A stretch of DNA of 9,861 nucleotides from an uncultured Collinsella sp. (GCA_902470925.1 CABRIF010000089.1:1-9861); one strand, 5' to 3'. Positions 1-7,477 are shown, counted from the stretch's first letter. Notes: generated by a model not told the origin, from the sequence alone. Numbers and translations: made by a program.

Positions 1-46
1 TACACAAGGAGTATCGTCGGCAGCGTCAGATGTGTATAAGAGACAG
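1..46 (+). other. Untrimmed Nextera adapter (i5 side), not genomic
   Basis: Bases 28-46 are the 19-bp Tn5 mosaic end AGATGTGTATAAGAGACAG. Bases 14-27 are the Nextera read-1 tail TCGTCGGCAGCGTC. Bases 6-13, AAGGAGTA, match the i5 index I know as S507/N507, and bases 1-5 (TACAC) match the end of the P5 flow-cell sequence. This is library-preparation sequence. Translating it gives the false leader peptides MCIRDR and (from GTG at 32) MYKRQ, both familiar contaminants of protein databases. Confidence 0.98.
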
Positions 47-186
47 CCTCCGCCCTGTGCCCTCTTGTCCACCCGTCCCGCACTGCACCCCACCCGGCTA
101 AAGCATCTAGTTGAGATTTGTCAAGGGAGAAGGCCGGACAATCGGGTGAACGGCAAATTCTCCCCGTCCACCGTCTTGTACATCAT

Positions 187-215
187 TTGGAAATGCAAGC
201 GTGGTAGGGTTGAAT
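187..215 (+). promoter_or_regulatory. Possible sigma70-type promoter for the glg cluster
   Basis: TTGGAA (187-192) and TTGAAT (210-215) are separated by exactly 17 bp and each matches the -35 or -10 consensus at four of six positions. Transcription would begin near 222, leaving a leader of about 135 nt before the preferred glgB start. The match is weak and was found by eye. It gains some support from its position upstream of the first gene and from an inverted repeat whose arms flank the -10. Confidence 0.3.
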
Positions 216-242
216 TGTCACCGGTTCCACATACGCTTGCGT
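193..242. repeat. 10-bp inverted repeat flanking the candidate -10 element
   Basis: ATGCAAGCGT (193-202) and ACGCTTGCGT (233-242) are inverted copies. The central eight bases, GCAAGCGT/ACGCTTGC, are perfect, and one outer position would be a T.G wobble in RNA. The 30 bases between the arms contain the candidate -10. As DNA this could be a two-half-site operator; as RNA only the downstream part would be transcribed from the proposed start. No regulator is known from the sequence. Confidence 0.35.
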
Positions 243-357
243 GCGTGGATGTGCACCGAGACCGAACGTCCCATCCTGTCGATGTGCGTATGCCGAGCCA
301 GAAGACGCCTCAGCAAACCTATGGCACAACGCCGCGCATCCTATGGGGTTGATCGTT

Positions 358-2535
358 ATGGTCGCATCACCTGTCCTCGTCCCGGACCCGTCGCCCGCCG
401 GCAGCACTGGCAGCGCGCGCAAGCCCGCTTCGGAACGCGCCACGACCCTCATGCTCACCGCCAACGACATCCACCTGTTCGGAACGGGCACCTGGCAGCG
501 CGCATGGGAGAAAATGGGAGCGCACCCCGACACGCAGGACGGGCGCGACGGCTGGCTGTTCCGCGTATGGGCCCCGCAGGTCGCAAGCGTGCATGTGGCC
601 GGCCCCTTCAACGAGTGGAGCCCCACGGCGACCCCGCTCTCCCGTGCCGCCACCAGCGACATCTGGGAAGGCTTCGTCCCTGGTCTTGCGGCCGGATCCC
701 TCTACAAATACGTGATTGAAACGCGCGAGGGCGAGCTGCTGTGGAAGGCCGATCCCTTCGCCTTCCTGGCCGAGACATGCCCTGGCACCGCATCGCGCAC
801 CTGGGATATGGATGGCTACACCTGGCATGATGGCGCCTGGCTGACCGAGCGCGCCGCAAGCAGCGCGCTGGAACGCCCCTTGAATATCTACGAGGTGCAC
901 CTGGGTTCCTGGATGCGCCACGGCGACGAGCCGCAGGGCGAGCCGCGCGCCGACGGCACCTATCCAGGGCCCGGCGACCCCTTCCCCGCGCAGCGCGGCC
1001 GCTACCTCACCTATGACGAGCTTGCCGAGCGCCTGGTGGACTACGCGGTTTCGATGGGCTACACCCATCTCGAGCTCATGCCGCTCATGGAGCATCCCTT
1101 CGACGGGTCGTGGGGCTACCAGGCCACCGGCTACTTCGCCGCCACCTCCCGCTTCGGCGAACCGCAGCAGCTCATGCACCTCGTGGACCGCGCGCACCAG
1201 GCTGGCATCGGCATCATCCTCGACTGGGTGCCCGGCGGCTTCTGCGCCAATGCCGAGGGGCTGGCCACCTTCAACGGGCACATGCTCTACGAGCGCGAGA
1301 TCCACCCCAACTGGGGCACGCACAAGTTCGACTTCGGCCGCCCCGAGGTGCGCAGCTTCCTGGTTTCCAACGCCCTGTTCTGGATCGAGCTGTTCCACCT
1401 GGACGGCATCCGCATGGACGGCGTGTCCAGCATGCTCTACCTGAACTTCGGCGTCGACGACCCGGCGGAGAAGAAGTTCAACGCCTACGGCACCGAGGAG
1501 GACCTGGACGCCTCGGCCTTCATCCGCCAGGTGAACACCGTCGTCGAGCAGGCGCATCCCGACATCCTGATGATCGCCGAGGAATCGACCGCCTGGCCGC
1601 TTGTGACCTACCCCGCCGCCGACGGCGGCCTCGGGTTCCACCTCAAATGGGACATGGGCTGGATGAACGACACCCTGCACTACATGCAGACCGACTTCCC
1701 CTGGCGCCCCGGCAACCACAACCTGCTCACCTTCTCGATCATGTACGCCTTCTCCGAGAACTTCGTGCTGCCGCTGTCGCACGACGAGGTCGTGAACGGC
1801 AAGTGCTCGTTGATCGGGCGCATGCCCGGCGACCAGTGGCGCCAGTTCGCCGGCCTGCGAACCCTGGCGTTCTACCAGATGATGCATCCCGGCGCCAAGC
1901 TCACCTTCATGGGCGACGAGATCGGCCAGTACATCGAGTGGCGCTACTACGAGTCGATCGAGTGGTTCCTGGCGGAGCGCTTCGACGTCCATGCCGCCCA
2001 GCAGCGCTTCATCGCTGCGCTCAACCGGCGCTACCGCGACCTGCCAGCCCTCTGGGAGCAGTCCTACAGCCCGGACGGCTTCGAGTGGATCGACGCCGAC
2101 AACAGCGCGCAGTCGGTCATCTCGTTCGTGCGACACGGCAAGCGCCCCCAGGACGACCTGCTCGTGTTCATCAACTTCGACCCGGCGTCCTACGAGCGCT
2201 ACCGTGTGGGCGTGCCGCGAGAAGGCGATTGGGAGCTGGTGTTCAACACCGATGAGGAGACGTTCGGCGGCAGCGGCTACCCAACGGTGGCTTGCGCCGC
2301 GAGCGAGCCGGCGTTCTGGAATGGGCGCGAGCAGTCCATCGAGATCTCCGTGCCCGGGCTCGCCGGCCTCATCTACCGGCGCCGCGGTCCGAGCTCCTAT
2401 GTACCGCCCCGTGCAGCGGCGCAGGCCGAGACGGCAGAAGACGACGCGGGCTCAGCAGCCGGCAGTACCGGCACGCGCGCGAAAGCTCGCAAGACCGGCA
2501 GCTCCCCCGCGACCCGACGGCGGCGGCGCACCTAA
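358..2535 (+). CDS. glgB: 1,4-alpha-glucan (glycogen) branching enzyme, GH13
   Basis: This enzyme cuts alpha-1,4 glucan chains and rejoins them by alpha-1,6 bonds in the cytoplasm. From ATG 358 it is 725 residues. An N-terminal CBM48 module (about 40-150: HLFGTGTWQRAWEKMGAHPD, then FRVWAPQVASVHVAGPFNEW) is followed by the GH13 barrel and a beta-rich C-domain. Catalytic residues are visible: nucleophile D354 in IRMDGVSSMLY, acid/base E408 in IAEES, and D476 in LPLSHDEVVNGK. The E-to-D spacing of 68 equals that of the E. coli enzyme. The extra N1 module of E. coli GlgB is absent. Region I reads DWVPGGF, with Gly294 where E. coli has His. Residues 678-725 form an acidic then Arg/Lys-rich tail ending in five arginines. 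The start is uncertain: GGGG at 345-348 suits 358, ATG 343 and ATG 451 are alternatives, and the frame is open to GTG 241. Residues 1-31 are Pro/Ala/Ser-rich. The function is secure. Confidence 0.95.
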   Translation: MVASPVLVPDPSPAGSTGSARKPASERATTLMLTANDIHLFGTGTWQRAWEKMGAHPDTQDGRDGWLFRVWAPQVASVHVAGPFNEWSPTATPLSRAATSDIWEGFVPGLAAGSLYKYVIETREGELLWKADPFAFLAETCPGTASRTWDMDGYTWHDGAWLTERAASSALERPLNIYEVHLGSWMRHGDEPQGEPRADGTYPGPGDPFPAQRGRYLTYDELAERLVDYAVSMGYTHLELMPLMEHPFDGSWGYQATGYFAATSRFGEPQQLMHLVDRAHQAGIGIILDWVPGGFCANAEGLATFNGHMLYEREIHPNWGTHKFDFGRPEVRSFLVSNALFWIELFHLDGIRMDGVSSMLYLNFGVDDPAEKKFNAYGTEEDLDASAFIRQVNTVVEQAHPDILMIAEESTAWPLVTYPAADGGLGFHLKWDMGWMNDTLHYMQTDFPWRPGNHNLLTFSIMYAFSENFVLPLSHDEVVNGKCSLIGRMPGDQWRQFAGLRTLAFYQMMHPGAKLTFMGDEIGQYIEWRYYESIEWFLAERFDVHAAQQRFIAALNRRYRDLPALWEQSYSPDGFEWIDADNSAQSVISFVRHGKRPQDDLLVFINFDPASYERYRVGVPREGDWELVFNTDEETFGGSGYPTVACAASEPAFWNGREQSIEISVPGLAGLIYRRRGPSSYVPPRAAAQAETAEDDAGSAAGSTGTRAKARKTGSSPATRRRRRT

Positions 2536-2636
2536 CACAGAGCTTACGAACATGTGTCCGCACCATGTGAGAGCATAGAGACACCCCGATCCCTGCAAGA
2601 CATCCCAACCCGGCAACCGAAAGGCACACGACCCCC
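2536..2636. other. glgB-glgP intergenic gap
   Basis: This is a 101-bp gap without a stem-loop plus T-run, so there is no sign that transcription stops after glgB. CATGTG occurs twice in direct orientation (2551-2556 and 2564-2569). The only ribosome-binding candidate for glgP is GAAAGG at 2619-2624, 12 bases before the ATG. That is a weak match at longer than usual spacing, in contrast to the good sites before glgC, glgD and glgA. Confidence 0.5.
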
Positions 2637-5063
2637 ATGAACGCGATCTTCACCAGCAAAGCGGAATTCATCGAGCAGTACCGCGAGGCGGTGCGCACCG
2701 TCTCGGGCAAGGAGTTCGAGGAGGTGGGCGATATCGACCGCTTCAACGCGCTCGCCCAGCTCGTCGCCTCGCGCGCCCGCAGCGTGGCCTCGCAAACCGA
2801 TGCGCGCGTCCGCGAGACGGGCAAAAAGCGCGTGTACTACTTCTCGATCGAGTTCCTGATCGGGCGGCTGCTCGACAACTACCTGCTCAACTTCGGCGTC
2901 CGCGACCTGGTGGCCGACGCCGTGGCGTCCATGGGCGGCGATCTGCAGGCCATCGAGGACGCCGAGCCCGATCCGGCGCTCGGCAACGGCGGCCTGGGGC
3001 GGCTGGCCGCGTGCTTCCTCGACTCCATGGCCCACGAGGGCATCGCCGGGTACGGCAACGGCATGCGCTACCGCTATGGCCTGTTCAAGCAGGAGATCGT
3101 AGACGGTCGCCAGGTCGAGGTGGCCGACGAATGGCTCTCCCACGGCTATCCCTGGGAGGCGCGCCGCCCCGACCGCGCGGTGCGCATCGGCTTCGGCGGG
3201 CACGTGGAGTCCTGGCAGGACGGCGATCGGACCGCCTACCGCACCGTGGACACCCAAGACGTGCTCGCGGTGCCCTACGACATCCCGGTGGTGGGATACG
3301 GCGGTGAATGGGTCAACAAGCTACGCGTCTGGAGCTCCGAGCCCATCGACGAGCACTTCGACCTGGACGCTTTCAACGCCGGCGACTACACCGGCGCCGA
3401 CGCCGACCGCGCCAACGCCGAGGCCATCTCGGCGATCCTGTACCCCAACGACGCGGGCGAGCACGGCCGTCTGCTGCGCCTCAAGCAGGAGTACCTGTTC
3501 GTAGCCGCCGGCATCGCCACCCTGCTGGACACCTTCCGCCGCGAGCACGGGCGCGCCTGGGCATCGCTGCCCGACTACGTGGCTATCCACACCAACGACA
3601 CGCATCCGGCCATGTGCGCGCCCGAGCTCATGCGCGTGCTCATGGACGAAGAGGGCCTGAGCTGGGACGATGCCTGGAACATCGTCACGCGCACGGTGTC
3701 CTACACCAACCACACCATCCTGCCCGAGGCGCTCGAGAAGTGGCCCATCTCGACCTTCTCGGCCCTGCTGCCGCGCATCTACCAGATCATCGACGAGATC
3801 AGCCGCCGGTGGCGCGAAGGCTTCGACATGTCCCAGCCCGACGCTGCCGAGCGCCTGCGCGCCACCGCGGTGCTGTGGGACGGCGAGGTGCGCATGGCGA
3901 ACCTCTCGGTCATCTGCAGCCACTCGGTCAACGGCGTGGCCCAGATCCACACCGACATCCTGAAGGCCTCCACCTTGAAGGACTTCGCCGCCATCTCGCC
4001 CGAGAAGTTCAACAACAAGACCAACGGCATCAGCCACCGCCGGTTCTTCGCAGAGGCGAACCCACCGCTGGCCAAGCTCGTGACCGAGGCGATCGGGGAC
4101 GGCTGGCTCGACGACGCCAGCGAGCTCAAGCGCCTGGTGCCCTTCGAGCAGGATGCCTCGTTTTTGGAGCGCGTGGGCGCGGCCAAGCAGGCCAACAAGC
4201 TGCGCCTGGCGCGCTACGTCGAGCGCACCTGCGGGCTTGCCATCGACCCCACGAGCATCTTCGACGTGCAGGTCAAGCGCTTCCACGCCTACAAGCGCCA
4301 GCTGCTGAACATCATGAAGGTCATGGACCTCTACAACCGCCTGATCGACGATCCGTCCTTCTCCGTCGCCCCCACCACGTTCATCTTCTCGGGCAAGGCG
4401 GCGTCGAGCTACGTGTTCGCCAAGGAGGTCATCCGCCTCATCAACGGCGTGGCCGAGGTCGTGAACCGCGACCCACGCGTGAACGAGGTCCTGAAGGCCT
4501 GCTTCATCCCCAACTTCCGCGTCTCGAACGCCCAGCTCATCTACCCCGCCGCCGAGATCTCAGAGCAGATCTCGACCGCCGGCAAGGAGGCGTCGGGCAC
4601 CTCGAACATGAAGCTCATGATGAACGGCGCCATCACGCTGGGCACCATGGACGGCGCCAACATCGAGATCGTCGAGCTGGCCGGTCGCGAGAACGAGGCG
4701 ATCTTCGGCCTCACCACCGCCGAGGTGGAGCAGCTGCGCCGCGAGGGGCGCTACTTCGCCTGGGACATGGTCAACGCCGACCGCGCGCGCCTGGGCCGCA
4801 TCGTCGACCAACTCACCGACGACACCTTCGCCGCGCAGTCCGGCCCCTTCGAGAGCATCCACCACGAGCTTATGCTCAACAACGACTACGACCTCGTGCT
4901 CAAGGACTTCCACTCCTATGTGGACGCCTGGGAGCAGCTCACGTCCGGCTACGCCGACGCGGCCAGCTGGAACCGACGCGCGCTGCACAACACCGCCATG
5001 TCCGGCTGGTTCTCGTCCGACCGCACCATCCGCGCCTACCGCGACGAGATCTGGCACGCCTAG
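2637..5063 (+). CDS. glgP: Glycogen/maltodextrin phosphorylase (GT35, PLP-dependent)
   Basis: This cytoplasmic enzyme phosphorolyses alpha-1,4 glucan ends to release glucose-1-phosphate. At 808 residues it has the usual full length of bacterial phosphorylases. Family blocks occur in order: YYFSIEFLIGR (N-terminal), DPALGNGGLGRLAACFLDSM, YGNGMRYRYGLFKQ, NDTHPAM, and YTNHTILPEALEKWP. Then comes VQVKRFHAYKRQLLN, with K547/R548 matching rabbit K568/R569. The cofactor signature is EASGTSNMK followed by LMMNG, with the pyridoxal-phosphate lysine at K659. The 112-residue spacing between the two lysines equals that of the rabbit enzyme. I see no frameshift or missing key residue. It lies between glgB and the ADP-glucose genes, so breakdown is probably co-transcribed with synthesis. 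The sequence does not separate glycogen phosphorylase from maltodextrin phosphorylase; the neighbours favour glycogen. Confidence 0.96.
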   Translation: MNAIFTSKAEFIEQYREAVRTVSGKEFEEVGDIDRFNALAQLVASRARSVASQTDARVRETGKKRVYYFSIEFLIGRLLDNYLLNFGVRDLVADAVASMGGDLQAIEDAEPDPALGNGGLGRLAACFLDSMAHEGIAGYGNGMRYRYGLFKQEIVDGRQVEVADEWLSHGYPWEARRPDRAVRIGFGGHVESWQDGDRTAYRTVDTQDVLAVPYDIPVVGYGGEWVNKLRVWSSEPIDEHFDLDAFNAGDYTGADADRANAEAISAILYPNDAGEHGRLLRLKQEYLFVAAGIATLLDTFRREHGRAWASLPDYVAIHTNDTHPAMCAPELMRVLMDEEGLSWDDAWNIVTRTVSYTNHTILPEALEKWPISTFSALLPRIYQIIDEISRRWREGFDMSQPDAAERLRATAVLWDGEVRMANLSVICSHSVNGVAQIHTDILKASTLKDFAAISPEKFNNKTNGISHRRFFAEANPPLAKLVTEAIGDGWLDDASELKRLVPFEQDASFLERVGAAKQANKLRLARYVERTCGLAIDPTSIFDVQVKRFHAYKRQLLNIMKVMDLYNRLIDDPSFSVAPTTFIFSGKAASSYVFAKEVIRLINGVAEVVNRDPRVNEVLKACFIPNFRVSNAQLIYPAAEISEQISTAGKEASGTSNMKLMMNGAITLGTMDGANIEIVELAGRENEAIFGLTTAEVEQLRREGRYFAWDMVNADRARLGRIVDQLTDDTFAAQSGPFESIHHELMLNNDYDLVLKDFHSYVDAWEQLTSGYADAASWNRRALHNTAMSGWFSSDRTIRAYRDEIWHA

Positions 5064-5204
5064 GCAGGCATCGCGCGGTCGTCGCGCCCCGCTTATGCAC
5101 CATCGGTCGCCGCGATCACGGCACGTGGCGATACGTCCGGCGAGCTGCCGTGGAACGAACCGTTCGGCAAGACATCGAATCGCACGGAGGAAAGGGAGAG
5201 TTCG
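5064..5204. other. glgP-glgC intergenic gap with small inverted repeats
   Basis: This 141-bp gap has three modest symmetrical elements. GCGCG/CGCGC (5073-5077 and 5083-5087) is a 5-bp stem with a 5-base loop just after the glgP stop. CACGGCA/TGCCGTG (5117-5123 and 5146-5152) is a perfect 7-bp pair with a 22-base loop. CGAACcGTTCG (5156-5166) is an 11-base palindrome. None is followed by a T-run, so a classical terminator is not supported. The gap could carry a processing site, an operator or an internal promoter, but no clear -35/-10 pair was found. Confidence 0.45.
5186..5200 (+). promoter_or_regulatory. Purine-rich ribosome-binding region of glgC
   Basis: A continuous purine run precedes ATG 5205, with GGAGG at 5186-5190 and AGGGAG at 5193-5198. 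The second is 6 bases from the start codon and is the likelier Shine-Dalgarno site. It fixes 5205 as the glgC start, agreeing with where the family's N-terminus begins. Confidence 0.75.
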
Positions 5205-6353
5205 ATGGCACAGAAAGAATGCATCGCGATGCTACTCGCGGGAGGCCAGGGCAGCAGGCTGGGCGCCCTGACATCCAAGATCGCCAAACCGGCCGTCAGC
5301 TTCGGAGGTAAGTTCCGCATCATCGACTTCTCGCTGTCGAACTGCGCGAACTCCGGCATCGACACCGTGGGCGTGCTCACGCAGTACCGCCCCTACCAGC
5401 TCCACGAGTACGTGGCCTCGGGCCGCGCCTGGGATCTGGCCGAGCATGGAGCCGGCGTGTCGATTCTGCCGCCGTACGCCACGCAGGAGGGAGGAGCCTG
5501 GTACGCGGGCACGGCCGACGCCATTACGCAGAACATCGAGTTCATCAAGAGCCACGACCCCGCCTACGTGCTCATCCTGTCCGGCGACCACCTATACCGC
5601 ATGGACTACCGCAAGATGCTCGAATCCCACATCGCGCACGACGCCGACCTCACGGTCTCGGTCATGCCGGTGGCCTGGGAGGAGGCCAGCCGGTTCGGCA
5701 TCATCACCGCGAATCCCGACGACGGCCGCATCGAGAAGTTCACCGAGAAGCCGGAGAAGCCCGATTCCAACCTGGCGTCCATGGGCATCTACATCTTCAG
5801 CACGCAGGTCCTGCTCGACGCGCTCGAGGCCGACGCGCTCGACCAGCGCAGCTCGCACGACTTCGGCAAGGACATCATCCCCACGCTGCTCGACGACGGC
5901 AAGCGCCTGTTCACCTACGAGTTCAACGGGTTCTGGAAAGACGTGGGCACCATCGCCAGCTACCATGAGACCTCGATGGACCTGCTGGGACCCGATCCCG
6001 AGTTCGACCTGTTCGACAAGAACTTCCCCATCATGAGCAACGACTCCACCCGCCCGCCGCACTTCATCGGTCCCGACGGGCGCCTGGACGACTGCCTGGT
6101 CTCCAACGGCTGCCGCATCTACGGCACCGCCCGCCACTCGATCCTGTCCACCGACTGCATCGTGGGCGAGCGCGCCATCGTGGAGGACTCGGTGCTGCTG
6201 CCCGGGGCCTGGGTGAAAGACGGGGCGCACGTGGTGCGCGCCATCCTCGGAGAGAACGCCGTGGTGGAAGAGGGAGCCAAGCTCGGCAGCGTCGACGGCA
6301 CTCGGGACACGGCGGTCGTCGGCAACGACGTCGTCATCGGAAAGGGGGAATGA
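5205..6353 (+). CDS. glgC: Glucose-1-phosphate adenylyltransferase, catalytic subunit
   Basis: GlgC makes ADP-glucose and pyrophosphate from glucose-1-phosphate and ATP, the committed step of bacterial glycogen synthesis. At 382 residues it has the length of Bacillus-type GlgC, a little shorter than the E. coli enzyme. The nucleotide-binding loop is MLLAGGQGSRLGALT (residues 9-23), followed by AKPAVSFGGKFRIIDF and WYAGTADAITQN. SGDHLYRMDY carries the metal-binding Asp (D128), and KFTEKP (K182) is the sugar-phosphate lysine motif. Residues from about 285 to the end form short hexapeptide-like repeats (left-handed beta-helix), the domain that usually carries oligomer and allosteric contacts. 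All catalytic landmarks missing from the next gene are present here. The stop is four bases from the glgD start, so the two are almost certainly made together. Allosteric effectors cannot be read from the sequence. Confidence 0.96.
   Translation: MAQKECIAMLLAGGQGSRLGALTSKIAKPAVSFGGKFRIIDFSLSNCANSGIDTVGVLTQYRPYQLHEYVASGRAWDLAEHGAGVSILPPYATQEGGAWYAGTADAITQNIEFIKSHDPAYVLILSGDHLYRMDYRKMLESHIAHDADLTVSVMPVAWEEASRFGIITANPDDGRIEKFTEKPEKPDSNLASMGIYIFSTQVLLDALEADALDQRSSHDFGKDIIPTLLDDGKRLFTYEFNGFWKDVGTIASYHETSMDLLGPDPEFDLFDKNFPIMSNDSTRPPHFIGPDGRLDDCLVSNGCRIYGTARHSILSTDCIVGERAIVEDSVLLPGAWVKDGAHVVRAILGENAVVEEGAKLGSVDGTRDTAVVGNDVVIGKGE
6341..6350 (+). promoter_or_regulatory. glgD ribosome-binding site inside the end of glgC
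   Basis: AAAGGGGGAA (6341-6350) overlaps the last codons of glgC. Its GGGGGA core (6344-6349) lies 8 bases before ATG 6358. Ribosomes finishing glgC at TGA 6351-6353 are therefore placed on the glgD site, the arrangement expected for translational coupling of two partner subunits. Confidence 0.8.
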
Positions 6354-6357
6354 ACCG

Positions 6358-7470
6358 ATGATCAACCGCAAGGCCATCGGCTATATCACCGCAAACTACT
6401 CCAGCAACGAGAAAAGCGCCCTGCTTGAGGGCCGTCCGCTGGCGAGCTGCCCGTTCATGGGCCGCTATCGCCTGATTGACTTCCCGCTGTCAAACATGAC
6501 CAACGCCGGCATCCGCACGGTGGGCGTGGTGCTGCCCGGCAACTACCGCTCGCTCGTCGACCACCTGGGGTCGGGCCGCGAATGGGAGCTCGACCGCAAG
6601 AAAGGCGGCCTGTTCCTGCTGCCCGGCAGCGCCTATGGCACCGCCAAGCACGGCATGCGCTTCCTGCTGCGCGACATCATCTCCAACCGCATGATCTTGC
6701 AGCGCGCCACCGAGCCCTACGTGGTCATGAGCGGCACCAACATCGTGTTCAACATGGACCTTGCCAGCGTGATCGACGCCCATGAGACGAGCGGCGCCGC
6801 CATCACCCTCATCTACAAGCGCGCCGACCGCGACCTGCCGGATGTGGCGCGCCTGCAGATCGGCGAGGCGGGCCGCGTGCAGACCATGGACAGCGGCTGC
6901 GGCTACGGCGACGCCGAGTTCCTCGACTGCTTCATCATCGACCGCGAGCTGCTGCTGCGGATCTGCGACAACTACGTGAGCCTGGACCACCTCGACCTGT
7001 TCGAGGCCATCCGCAACGACTTCGGGCGCATCGACGTGTGCAGCTACGAGTTCAAGGGCATGGCCGTGGGCATGTTCAACGAGGAGACCTACTACCGTCG
7101 CAGCATGGAGATGCTCAACCCCGAGGTCATGCACCAGCTGTTCACTCATGAGCGGCCCATCATGACCAAGGCCCACGACACGCCGCCGGCGAAGTTCGCC
7201 TCGGGTTCGAACGCCTGCAACTCCTACATCTCGGCCGGATGCCGGATCGAGGGCACGGTGCGCGGGTCGATTCTGTCGCGCGACGTGGTGGTGGAAAGCG
7301 GCGCGTATGTGTCGAACAGCGTCATCATGCAGGGCTGCCGCATCGAGCGCGGCGCGCGCGTGGAGAACGCCATCATCGACAAGAACAACGTCGTGCCCGC
7401 CCAAACCGAGCTGCGCGGCACGCCCGACGCCACGCTCGTGATCCCCAAGGTCCCCTTGGGCTCCGACTAA
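6358..7470 (+). CDS. glgD: GlgD: ADP-glucose pyrophosphorylase-like regulatory subunit
   Basis: This is a 370-residue paralogue of GlgC that keeps the fold but has lost the active site. In place of the GGQGSRLxxLT loop it reads AIGYITANYSSNEKSALLEG and then joins the conserved part at FMGRYRLIDFPLSNMTNAGI. The metal-binding Asp block of GlgC becomes MSGTNIVFNMD (T127 at the Asp position). The EKP lysine motif is missing, and WYAGTADA becomes YGTAKHG. Residues from about 285 onward are beta-helix repeats as in GlgC. In Bacillus and related bacteria GlgD forms a heteromer with GlgC and increases its activity; the same role is inferred here from the coupling to glgC. A perfect 7-bp hairpin (7444-7460) lies in its last codons. 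Confidence 0.94.
   Translation: MINRKAIGYITANYSSNEKSALLEGRPLASCPFMGRYRLIDFPLSNMTNAGIRTVGVVLPGNYRSLVDHLGSGREWELDRKKGGLFLLPGSAYGTAKHGMRFLLRDIISNRMILQRATEPYVVMSGTNIVFNMDLASVIDAHETSGAAITLIYKRADRDLPDVARLQIGEAGRVQTMDSGCGYGDAEFLDCFIIDRELLLRICDNYVSLDHLDLFEAIRNDFGRIDVCSYEFKGMAVGMFNEETYYRRSMEMLNPEVMHQLFTHERPIMTKAHDTPPAKFASGSNACNSYISAGCRIEGTVRGSILSRDVVVESGAYVSNSVIMQGCRIERGARVENAIIDKNNVVPAQTELRGTPDATLVIPKVPLGSD
7444..7460 (+). repeat. Small perfect hairpin in the last codons of glgD
   Basis: CCCAAGG (7444-7450), loop TCC, then CCTTGGG (7454-7460) form a 7-bp stem ending eight bases before the glgD stop codon (7468-7470). It is the first of three consecutive stem-loops leading to glgA. Its location in coding sequence means it may be accidental. 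Confidence 0.45.
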
Positions 7471-7477
7471 CCACTCC

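Larger units (their letters stand above)
47..357. other. Leader region upstream of glgB, no convincing gene
   Basis: This 311-base stretch is visibly less G+C-rich than the coding DNA that follows, and the open frames crossing it show no recognisable protein. It holds a possible sigma70-like promoter (187-215) and an inverted repeat (193-242), annotated separately. The glgB frame is open back to a GTG at 241, but the encoded residues resemble no branching enzyme and the region reads as 5' untranslated leader. The gene upstream of glgB is not in the window. Confidence 0.6.

Noticed and set aside
146..171. Possible terminator or hairpin GTGAACGG / CCGTCCAC
   Set aside because: Only seven of eight positions pair, the stem is interrupted by an A-C mismatch and there is no T-run on either strand.
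241..357. GTG 241 as the glgB start
   Set aside because: It is the longest open extension, but the extra 39 residues resemble no branching enzyme, lie in leader-like DNA and have no ribosome-binding site.
367..2136. Long open frame on the - strand opposite glgB (589 codons)
   Set aside because: G+C-rich coding DNA keeps antisense frames open. The translation is low-complexity with no recognisable motif, while glgB on the + strand is unmistakable.
2551..2569. Direct repeat CATGTG x2 before glgP as a regulator site
   Set aside because: Six bases repeated once are easily explained by chance; no promoter elements are aligned with it.
3308..5311. Second + strand frame overlapping glgP (667 codons)
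   Set aside because: An Arg/Pro/His-rich shadow frame without motifs, fully overlapping a phosphorylase with all family blocks intact.
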